From NCBI GenBank assembly GCA_016218155.1, contig JACREQ010000008.1, forward strand, positions 62,001 through 126,000: a DNA stretch of 64,000 nucleotides, written 5' to 3'. The stretch is from Bacteroidia bacterium (GTDB lineage Bacteria; Bacteroidota; Bacteroidia; Bacteroidales; GWA2-32-17). Made by a program: the position numbers and the translations under genes. Below, piece after piece: positions 44,169 to 51,163 of this stretch. The notes under the pieces were generated by a model that was not told the origin of the DNA, made no database searches, and was given only the letters and a program-made list of their open reading frames with translations. Position 1 is the first letter of the stretch. Every line of letters begins with the position of its first letter.

Positions 44169-45446
44169 TTAAAATGCAAAATCGAATCCCAGAAATAAAT
44201 TTTCAAAACCAAGTTTATCCGGGTTCAACCTGGTTTCAATTTTAAATTTAACATTAGGTACAATTAACATACTTAAATGCGGCACAACTTGCCTTGCAGT
44301 TTTGCTCATACCTGGGTTAGCCTGCTCATATCGCAACACCGCCATTATCCATGGATAAAAGGAATAATTAATCTCGCCAAAAAATAAATTATACTTTTCA
44401 TTCATATCATTAAAACTCTCACCCATAATGTAACCACCAACTAAATTCAATTTACGGAAATTAAAATTTAAATCTCCTCCAATTCGGTAAAAGTTGAAGT
44501 TCATTTCGCTAGTATCTGTTCCAATTCCTTTATAACCAAAAACACCTAACGCAAATGAGGATTCCATTCCATTTTTTATACTATCCTTAAATGAGCCATC
44601 ATAAGCAATACCTCCAATTTTATAAGCCAGTCTTCCATAAAAATCACGATCAGAGTTTACATCTTCATTTGTACTACTTCCATTTACAACACCTAGCACA
44701 TATCTTAATCGTTTATGAACAACGCCACTAGCTTCTACACCTAATTGAAATTGTTCTAACCCAAATGGACCTGAACCATGACCTCCTCCAGCAGAATGTT
44801 CGTGACCAGCAACAAAACTGCTTCCCATTGAAGGATCATAAGTATTAAATGCATAAGCTGATTCTGTTAATCCTCTGTGATTTGTTGCGAAAGGAACTAG
44901 TTCTGGTATAAATTGACCTATCTGGAGATATAAAAACTTTTCAGGTAAAAATTTGGTTAAAAGATTATCAAACTTTACATAAAGCCTGTCTACACTTCCT
45001 GTAGCTCCATTTTCAAATAAATGTGCACCAACAAATAACGAAATATCCTTTCCTACAGTTCCTGCACCTAACAGCTGTATAGCTGGTCTGCCAAATTCTG
45101 ATGTCATTGAACTATCAACAGTGGTTATCTGAAAACCAGTTCTTCCTCTTAATGCAAATGGTGCTGAACCTGGCATAAAATTAGGCCACACAGCCTTTGG
45201 CCAAACTCTTTTATACGCTTCCGCTCCCATTGGAACAGTTTCTTCTTTTGTATTTTCTTCATCATCATTTGGAAACTGATATCCATTTATTCTGAATGCT
45301 TCTCCAAAAGAATTTAGTTGCGGATATATTGTGTGACATGTAACACAACTTGTTTTATATTTTCTTGAAAAAGCCGGAATTGCATTAGAATAAATGCTTG
45401 CTAACATTATAAATGTAAATACGATTAAAATTTTAAATTTTGCCAT
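44169..45446 (-). CDS. One-haem cytochrome c fused to outer-membrane beta-barrel
   Basis: 425 residues. Signal peptide (about 1-22, ending SNA). Mature N-terminus carries one c-type haem site C34-x-x-C37-H38 in SCVTCHTIYPQLNSFGEAF, a context typical of short haem caps preceding barrels. Residues about 85-425 form a barrel of repeated amphipathic strands, ending in an aromatic residue (FLGFDFAF). A His/Gly-rich loop (GHEHSAGGGHG, about 217) could bind metal. The layout (haem plug plus porin in one chain) matches that of Cyc2-type outer-membrane cytochromes, though I cannot show homology. It could pass electrons across the outer membrane. Confidence 0.75.
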   Translation of the reverse strand: MAKFKILIVFTFIMLASIYSNAIPAFSRKYKTSCVTCHTIYPQLNSFGEAFRINGYQFPNDDEENTKEETVPMGAEAYKRVWPKAVWPNFMPGSAPFALRGRTGFQITTVDSSMTSEFGRPAIQLLGAGTVGKDISLFVGAHLFENGATGSVDRLYVKFDNLLTKFLPEKFLYLQIGQFIPELVPFATNHRGLTESAYAFNTYDPSMGSSFVAGHEHSAGGGHGSGPFGLEQFQLGVEASGVVHKRLRYVLGVVNGSSTNEDVNSDRDFYGRLAYKIGGIAYDGSFKDSIKNGMESSFALGVFGYKGIGTDTSEMNFNFYRIGGDLNFNFRKLNLVGGYIMGESFNDMNEKYNLFFGEINYSFYPWIMAVLRYEQANPGMSKTARQVVPHLSMLIVPNVKFKIETRLNPDKLGFENLFLGFDFAF

Positions 45447-45464
45447 TATTTTATTTTTAAGTTT

Positions 45465-46541
45465 TTAATTAATAATAAATTTCCCACTATTCACTTTGCC
45501 CTTTTCATTGATTAGTTGAAAATAATACAACCCATTTTTTAAGTTTCCTTTGTTAATTGTTAATTCGTCTCCATTAACATTTGTTAATCTCAGGCACTCT
45601 TTAGAAGTTATATCATAAACGACAATTGAATATTTACCAGAAACATTGTTTCCTAAAGATATTTTAGCTTCAATTGAGAATGGATTTGGAACCACAGTTA
45701 TTTGTTGCTCAGTAATAAGATTTTCGGGCACGTTTACATCTCTTCTTAAATACTTTGCAAAATGAGTTACCTGATAACCTTGCTGTTTTTCTAAAATACC
45801 TTTTGATATTTGAAATACAGGATAGCCCATATCCTTTGTGAACCAACGATAATAATAATTTCCTGCTTGGTGTTGAATTTCTTGTCCTAAACCATTTACA
45901 TATAAGCTATCAAAAACAGTTTCTGACGTAAAAACTCTTAAAGCATCATAACTGCCAACCGGTGTTATTACAGTTCCCCATCCGTCTGCAATGGAAGTAT
46001 CAGCGACAAATCTTACATAAACAGAATCTATTGAATTTTGTATAACCTCTTTTGAAAAACTGATTGATGTATCGCCAAACTTAATTAAGGGAAATACATT
46101 TCGGTATTGTTGAAACAGGTGAGACTGTGGATATGTTGTTCCATACAAATGAAGCCCTAAAGCATCTTTAATTAAATAATTATGATAACAGACTAACGTA
46201 ACAACATGGGTTTGCCAATTATGATTTAGATAACAGTTGGTAGTTTGTGCTAAATCAGCTAAAGGAAAAGAATATGATTCAGGAGTTGCCGAACTTTGAA
46301 GCCAAGAAGTAGAATCAAATGAATTATCAAGATAGCTTACAAAATAATGTAACGTACTGAAATCCCAAATAATATTTGCACCTGAATTGCCGGGACTCAA
46401 CGTTAAATCCTCAAGACTATCAATTCTTGCACTCACTTGAACATCGCCAGATTTTGGCAAGTCATCTACAGTCAATATTATTTGACTATTCAGGATATTA
46501 TTGAAACTAATAAACATAATTACTGCTAAAAAAACTTTCAT
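45465..46541 (-). CDS. T9SS-secreted protein of unknown function
   Basis: 358 residues from the ATG at 46541; an upstream in-frame ATG at 46589 would put 16 residues before the natural signal peptide (MKVFLAV ... LNSQ), so the inner start is preferred. The body (about 20-285) is beta-rich without a family I recognise. The last ~75 residues are a T9SS type A sorting domain (VVPNPFSIE, then GLYYFQLI and SGKFIIN). It lies 18 bases upstream of the cytochrome-barrel gene and probably heads the redox operon, placing one component on the cell surface. Confidence 0.75.
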   Translation of the reverse strand: MKVFLAVIMFISFNNILNSQIILTVDDLPKSGDVQVSARIDSLEDLTLSPGNSGANIIWDFSTLHYFVSYLDNSFDSTSWLQSSATPESYSFPLADLAQTTNCYLNHNWQTHVVTLVCYHNYLIKDALGLHLYGTTYPQSHLFQQYRNVFPLIKFGDTSISFSKEVIQNSIDSVYVRFVADTSIADGWGTVITPVGSYDALRVFTSETVFDSLYVNGLGQEIQHQAGNYYYRWFTKDMGYPVFQISKGILEKQQGYQVTHFAKYLRRDVNVPENLITEQQITVVPNPFSIEAKISLGNNVSGKYSIVVYDITSKECLRLTNVNGDELTINKGNLKNGLYYFQLINEKGKVNSGKFIIN

Positions 46542-46693
46542 GATTATTTTATTATCTCTTTTAAAAAGATTGAATAAGCTAATATTCAATTCAATAAAAG
46601 AAATTTAACAAATAGAAATCAATAAGAAAAAATGAAAATTGTAAAACCGCTTTATAAGGAATTAATAAAGCAAAGTTTTATCAGCAGTATAAA

Positions 46694-47062
46694 TCATAAA
46701 CGGAAAACTTGAAGCAATGACGGGATTTTGCTTCCGGGAGGTGATGATGTATCAGAAAAAAATTTATTAAAAATAGAAGGCTCAATATAAGAAATGATAA
46801 AAAATGAAACAGGAGCAATTATATCATTAATTTGTTGAGTTAAATCAACAGTTAAATTGCTGTTTTGGTAATTATCAGTAATTTTAAATACAGTAGTTTC
46901 GTTATGACATTTATTACAATGTCCGCCACAACATGATTTAGGAGTTGAATATAATGAAGCCGAAACAAACTTATCACAACAATAGTGTTTATTTAAAATC
47001 ACTCCACTTGAAGTGAAAAGAAACAGAATCGCTAAAGATATATTTATTACCCCTTTAAACAT
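46694..47062 (-). CDS. HYC_CC_PP family small secreted protein, copy B
   Basis: 122 residues with the same plan as the protein at 37712-38077: N-terminal hydrophobic segment, NKHYCCDK (HYC), KSCCGGHCNKCH (CC) and a late SSPPGSK (PP). The central Cys/His cluster C-C-x3-C-x2-C-H is a plausible metal site. It lies 152 bases upstream of the T9SS gene of the redox cluster. Function unknown. Confidence 0.75.
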   Translation of the reverse strand: MFKGVINISLAILFLFTSSGVILNKHYCCDKFVSASLYSTPKSCCGGHCNKCHNETTVFKITDNYQNSNLTVDLTQQINDIIAPVSFFIISYIEPSIFNKFFSDTSSPPGSKIPSLLQVFRL

Positions 47063-47235
47063 TCTCTGAATTTAGTTAGCAAATATAACTATGTTTTTAT
47101 TATTTTATTGTAGACATATACATATATCGAAAGGTTGCATTTAATTAAATACAACTTAAGTATTACAGAATTTCTCTTCTTTTTTAATGTTTTAAATCCT
47201 CGTTTGGCTCAATACAAAAGAAAGTAAAATTTATT

Positions 47236-47835
47236 TTACTTAAGACTTTCGTTATAAATATGGTTCAAACGAAGCATTTTATAATAATCATCGTAAATTA
47301 ATAAATCCACATCCGTTTTGAAATATAAATCAATTAAATCATGAAACTTTTTATTGTTTGTAATCGAAGTCTCTACATTCTTCAATGTAAGTTCTTTTAA
47401 AGAACTGTTTGCATCTTCGCTGAAAAAGTATCTGGTTTTGGATACAGACTGGTTGCTTTTTGGACTTGTGCCTGATCTCTCGATAATTTGATAAACAGTA
47501 ATTGCACCTTTATCTATAATTAAATATTCTTTGCCCTGATAAAACCTGTATTCATTTCCATCGCACAGGCGAAAGCCCCAAATACTTGATTTAGATAGTT
47601 TAATAGTGCTGTCAGGGTTTGTAACTTTAACTGTTTTTGTATTGAAAAAGTTGGTTGTTTTAATCTTTTGTTTCGTAGTAAGGCAGTTTATTTCGTAAGT
47701 AAGTTTACCCGATAAAAAATCGGTTGCAGTCATATAAATACCGCTTTTATTTGTAAGCGATTCTTGATCCTGTCCATTGGATTGTAAAAATATGAACAAA
47801 TTTACAATCGTTAGCAATAAAATTTTAGTTGTCAT
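47236..47835 (-). CDS. Secreted protein of unknown function
   Basis: 199 residues. Signal peptide (1-21, ending QSNGQ). The mature part is beta-rich (SGKLTYEINC, KSSIWGFRLCDGNEYRFYQ, GKEYLIIDKGAITVYQ) and ends in a helical tail. Only two cysteines are present. I recognise no domain; similar proteins of this length are scattered in Bacteroidota. It lies 50 bases after the methyltransferase-like gene, so it could be the tail of the ATPase transcript. Confidence 0.55.
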   Translation of the reverse strand: MTTKILLLTIVNLFIFLQSNGQDQESLTNKSGIYMTATDFLSGKLTYEINCLTTKQKIKTTNFFNTKTVKVTNPDSTIKLSKSSIWGFRLCDGNEYRFYQGKEYLIIDKGAITVYQIIERSGTSPKSNQSVSKTRYFFSEDANSSLKELTLKNVETSITNNKKFHDLIDLYFKTDVDLLIYDDYYKMLRLNHIYNESLK

Positions 47836-47885
47836 AATTGAGAATTTTAGAGTTTATTTATAAAATATCAATAAAATTATTTTCA

Positions 47886-48482
47886 CTAAAACCACCTTTT
47901 CACTTTTCCACAATATGCCAAATATGATTCTCCATGCACTTTATATAAATACTCTTCTTCAAGTCTAACCTGTACTTGAAATAATAATGCAGAAGTTACT
48001 AAAGTAAGTAATGTAATAGCATTGGGTAATATAAAGAAAATGCCGACAAGAGTAATAAGCATACCTAAAAAAATCGGGTTTCTTGAGACTGAAAATAATC
48101 CGTTTGTTTTCAATTCCGTTTTTTCCGAATGGTTAATGCCTACACGCCACGAGTTACTCATTTGTATCTGTGCAATTACTATCCATAACAATGCAAAGTG
48201 CATAAGAACAAAACCAACATATTTAAGTATTGATATTTCGAGCCAGAAAAAAGGTGCAAAGTATTTTATTCCATCAGGAAAAATAATGTTTACTAATGCT
48301 ACTATAAAGATTAACGAGGTAATAGGTGCTGACACTTTACCAAGAAAGTCATGTGCAGAATCAGTATTTTTAAACACATAAGGATTAATACCTGTTTTAA
48401 GCTTTACTCTTACTGAAGGAACTATAAACACAATAACAAAATACCATGCGAGAAATGTTGCTATATATATTTTTTCAAACAT
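47886..48482 (-). CDS. Membrane methyltransferase-like protein (ICMT/PEMT family)
   Basis: 198 residues with about five membrane helices. The C-terminal half has the family features: NGLFSVSRNPIFLGML (SAM-binding region) and an EEEYLYKVHGESYLAY motif near the end. In the isoprenylcysteine/phospholipid methyltransferase-like family bacterial members have mostly unknown substrates. In Bacteroidota it often accompanies heavy-metal ATPases, as here. Catalysis is not certain. Confidence 0.75.
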   Translation of the reverse strand: MFEKIYIATFLAWYFVIVFIVPSVRVKLKTGINPYVFKNTDSAHDFLGKVSAPITSLIFIVALVNIIFPDGIKYFAPFFWLEISILKYVGFVLMHFALLWIVIAQIQMSNSWRVGINHSEKTELKTNGLFSVSRNPIFLGMLITLVGIFFILPNAITLLTLVTSALLFQVQVRLEEEYLYKVHGESYLAYCGKVKRWF

Positions 48483-48493
48483 AAAAATAAGAT

Positions 48494-48625
48494 TTAGTAA
48501 ATCGTTAACTTTTGTATTAATATACTAACTTCCTGTTTTGTTTTGTCAGGAAAACTGTCAATTTCTTGTCCAAAAACAAAGTTCATCGTGAGAATAAAAA
48601 TTAAGTTTATTGTAATCTGTTTCAT
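48494..48625 (-). CDS. Short secreted-peptide ORF (43 residues), possibly a gene remnant
   Basis: The ATG at 48625 opens a signal-peptide-like start (MKQITINLIFILTMNFVFGQ), then a short polar tail ending LTIY and a TAA. A perfect signal peptide attached to only ~23 mature residues suggests either a very small secreted peptide or the leftover 5' end of a deleted gene. It sits between the P-type ATPase and the methyltransferase genes on their strand. Confidence 0.35.
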   Translation of the reverse strand: MKQITINLIFILTMNFVFGQEIDSFPDKTKQEVSILIQKLTIY

Positions 48626-48658
48626 TATCGTTAATTTTTATTTCTTTTTTGAGAGAAA

Positions 48659-50740
48659 TTATTTTTTCAATATCCTTATAGCATTAAAAACAGCTATCAA
48701 AGCCACTCCCATATCGCCAAAAACAGCTTCCCACATAGTGGCTATACCGAATATTCCAAGTATTATAAATATTGCCTTTACACCCATAGCAAAAAGAATA
48801 TTCTGCCAGACAATATTTCTTGTTCTTTTTGCGACATTAATAGCTATTGCAACTTTTGAAGGAGAATCGGTCATCAGCACAACATCTGCGGTCTCTATTG
48901 CAGCATCAGAGCCAAGAGCACCCATTGCTATTCCGATATCCGCACGGGCAATGACAGGGGCATCATTTATACCGTCACCCACAAAAGCCACTTTTCCTCC
49001 TTTGCATTCTTCTATCAAAGTTTCTATGTGTTTTACCTTATCTTCGGGTAACAATTCATAAAAGTATTTGTCGATGTTTAATTTTTTGGCAATGGCTGCT
49101 GCTGCAAATTTGTTATCACCTGTAAGCATTACCGTTTGGATATTCTTTGTTCTTAAATTTTCTATTGCTTCAATGGCATCATCTTTCAATGTATCCGAAA
49201 TAATTATATATCCGGCATAAACCTTATCAATGGCAATATGAACAACAGTTCCTTCGATATTACATACCGGGTGTTCAATGTTTTCTTTATGCATTAACTT
49301 ATCATTTCCGGCAAGTACGGTTTTTTCGTCAATTACTGCTTTTATGCCATGCCCTGAAATTTCTTCAACATGTTTTATTCTTTTGATATCTCTGTCTTTT
49401 CCATACGCATCAGAAATTGACGTAGCAACAGGGTGATTTGAGTTGGTTTCAGCATATGCAGCATATTCTAATATTTGTTCTTTGGGAAAATCGTTCGATG
49501 TAACAATATTTACAACTTTAAACTCTCCCTTTGTAAGTGTACCTGTTTTGTCGAAGACTACTGTTTTTACCTGAGTTAACGCATCAAGAAAGTTCGAGCC
49601 TTTAACAAGTATGCCTTTTCTTGAAGCACTGCCAATTCCGCCGAAATATCCTAACGGAATACTTATAACCAATGCACAGGGGCAAGAAATAACCAAGACA
49701 ACCAATGCACGATAGATCCAATCGCTGAATGTTTGCCCGCTAAATAACAAAGGTGGAATAATGGCTATTAACAAAGCACCAACCACCACTACTGGAGTAT
49801 AATATTTAGCAAAAGTGGTAATAAATTTCTCGGTTTCAGCTTTTTTAGATGATGCGTTTTCTACCAGCTCCAGAATTTTGGATACGGACGATTCACTGAA
49901 TAATTTTGTTACTTTGATAGTAAGCACACCTGTTTGATTTATCATCCCAGATAAAACAGTGTCCTTTTCTTTAAACTTACGTTGTACACTTTCGCCAGTT
50001 AACGCAGCAGTATCAACAAATGAATTCCCCTCAATAACTTCACCATCGAGGGGAATTTTTTCTCCTGGTTTAACAATAATTATATCTCCAACTTTTACGC
50101 TCTCAGGAGAAACTTTTATTGCTTCATCATTTAACAACAAATTTGCGTAATCTGGTTTTATTTCAAGCAATGCTTTTATTGATTTCCTTGAACGATTTAC
50201 TGATATATCCTGAAATAATTCACCCACAACATAAAAAAGCATTACTGCCATTGCTTCTGGCATTTGGTCTATTGCAAAAGCTCCAACTGTAGCAATTGTC
50301 ATTAAAAACTGCTCATCAAAAAACTTTCCTCTAAAGATATTTTTTACAGCTGTTGAAATGACTTTCCAACCTACAATTAGATAACCAGCTCCAAATACCA
50401 AAAATTCAGCAAGCTGAAAAGGGGTATTATGTAATTCTTTTTCGAATAACATTCCTGCAATTAAAATAAACAGACCTGAAACAGCCTTAATAATAGTCCA
50501 TTTATTTTCAGCAATTTCACTTTTTGCAACTATTATTTTCTCATTTTCTTCGACTTCAACTTCCGGTTCAATTTTCTGAATTTGTGCTTTAACCTTTTCA
50601 ATATTATCGGTATCAATAATCATGGTAGAATTTGCAAAATTCACATTGACAAATTTCACATCGTCAAGTTTGGCAATGCTGTGTTCAATTTTTGAAGCAC
50701 AAGAAGCACAATCTAAGTTTTTTAACTTATACTTTTTCAT
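48659..50740 (-). CDS. zntA: Zn/Cd/Pb-type P1B ATPase
   Basis: 693 residues. N-terminal HMA domain with C11 and C14 in LDCASCASKIE; then eight helices with the CPC motif in ISCPCALVIS (about residue 352), phosphorylation motif DKTGTLTKGE (D about 396) and hinge GDGINDAPV. The last helix region keeps AMGVKAIF and the DMGVALIAVFNAIR motif, the Lys/Asp pair of the P1B-2 group exporting Zn, Cd and Pb, rather than the copper-type signature. It pumps the metal from cytoplasm to periplasm, where the RND pumps can take over. Its upstream region carries a large palindrome and a -7-like box. Confidence 0.92.
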   Translation of the reverse strand: MKKYKLKNLDCASCASKIEHSIAKLDDVKFVNVNFANSTMIIDTDNIEKVKAQIQKIEPEVEVEENEKIIVAKSEIAENKWTIIKAVSGLFILIAGMLFEKELHNTPFQLAEFLVFGAGYLIVGWKVISTAVKNIFRGKFFDEQFLMTIATVGAFAIDQMPEAMAVMLFYVVGELFQDISVNRSRKSIKALLEIKPDYANLLLNDEAIKVSPESVKVGDIIIVKPGEKIPLDGEVIEGNSFVDTAALTGESVQRKFKEKDTVLSGMINQTGVLTIKVTKLFSESSVSKILELVENASSKKAETEKFITTFAKYYTPVVVVGALLIAIIPPLLFSGQTFSDWIYRALVVLVISCPCALVISIPLGYFGGIGSASRKGILVKGSNFLDALTQVKTVVFDKTGTLTKGEFKVVNIVTSNDFPKEQILEYAAYAETNSNHPVATSISDAYGKDRDIKRIKHVEEISGHGIKAVIDEKTVLAGNDKLMHKENIEHPVCNIEGTVVHIAIDKVYAGYIIISDTLKDDAIEAIENLRTKNIQTVMLTGDNKFAAAAIAKKLNIDKYFYELLPEDKVKHIETLIEECKGGKVAFVGDGINDAPVIARADIGIAMGALGSDAAIETADVVLMTDSPSKVAIAINVAKRTRNIVWQNILFAMGVKAIFIILGIFGIATMWEAVFGDMGVALIAVFNAIRILKK

Positions 50741-50787
50741 TTACTGTACCATTTAATTGCAAACATAATTGCTTATTTATCAAACAT

Positions 50788-50827
50788 CCATTTGTCGTAC
50801 AGATTTAATAACCTGTACAACAAATGG
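50788..50827. promoter_or_regulatory. Fifteen-base inverted repeat upstream of the P1B ATPase gene
   Basis: CCATTTGTCGTACAG (50788-50802) is mirrored by CTGTACAACAAATGG (50813-50827) with a ten-base spacer; 14 of 15 positions match as DNA, and all 15 pair as minus-strand RNA with one G-U. It lies in the 99-base gap between the PII-like gene and the ATPase. No T run follows, so it is not an ordinary terminator. TATGTTTG, an exact TAnnTTTG box on the minus strand, lies at 50760-50767, between palindrome and ATG, so an operator role is plausible. Confidence 0.5.
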
Positions 50828-50839
50828 CTAAATACCATA

Positions 50840-51163
50840 CTAAATATTAGTACCTGTTTTAACCCGATAAGCTTTTAGGACATCGGTAACATATATAATT
50901 CCATCACCTGAATTTCCAGTTCGTCCTTTGATGGAAATAATACTGACAATTTTTTCAACTTCAGAATCATTACAAACAATTTCAATTATTGCAACTTTAA
51001 AATTTGTGAGTAGGAAACTGGTAGAGTTTATTTGCTCGTCATCCGAAAAGGTTCCTGTTCCTTCTGCCCACGAAACAGTGATATTAGAACAACCTACCTC
51101 CTGTAATTTAGTCAGAATATCATCAACCTTAAATGGTTTTACTATAGCTTTTATGGCTTTCAT
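50840..51163 (-). CDS. PII-like signalling protein of a metal-efflux locus
   Basis: 107 residues, the ferredoxin-like trimer fold of PII (MKAIKAIVKPFKVDDILTKL; KVAIIEIVCNDSEVEKIVSII; SGDGIIYVTDVLKAYRV). It lacks the usual uridylylated T-loop tyrosine context, so it is not a standard GlnB/GlnK. PII-like proteins beside metal RND pumps are known in Bacteroidota and Proteobacteria and probably sense nucleotide or metal. Its ATG overlaps the stop of the M43 protease (copy B) by four bases (ATGA), so translation is coupled to a secreted protease. Confidence 0.8.
   Translation of the reverse strand: MKAIKAIVKPFKVDDILTKLQEVGCSNITVSWAEGTGTFSDDEQINSTSFLLTNFKVAIIEIVCNDSEVEKIVSIISIKGRTGNSGDGIIYVTDVLKAYRVKTGTNI

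Noticed and set aside
48543-49061. 172-codon plus-strand frame opposite the P1B ATPase
   Set aside because: It is a mirror of the ATPase coding sequence, with no homology-like motif of its own and no promoter.
50788-50827. Rho-independent terminator after the PII-like gene
   Set aside because: The stem is strong but no U tract follows on the minus strand; an operator or RNA structure fits better.
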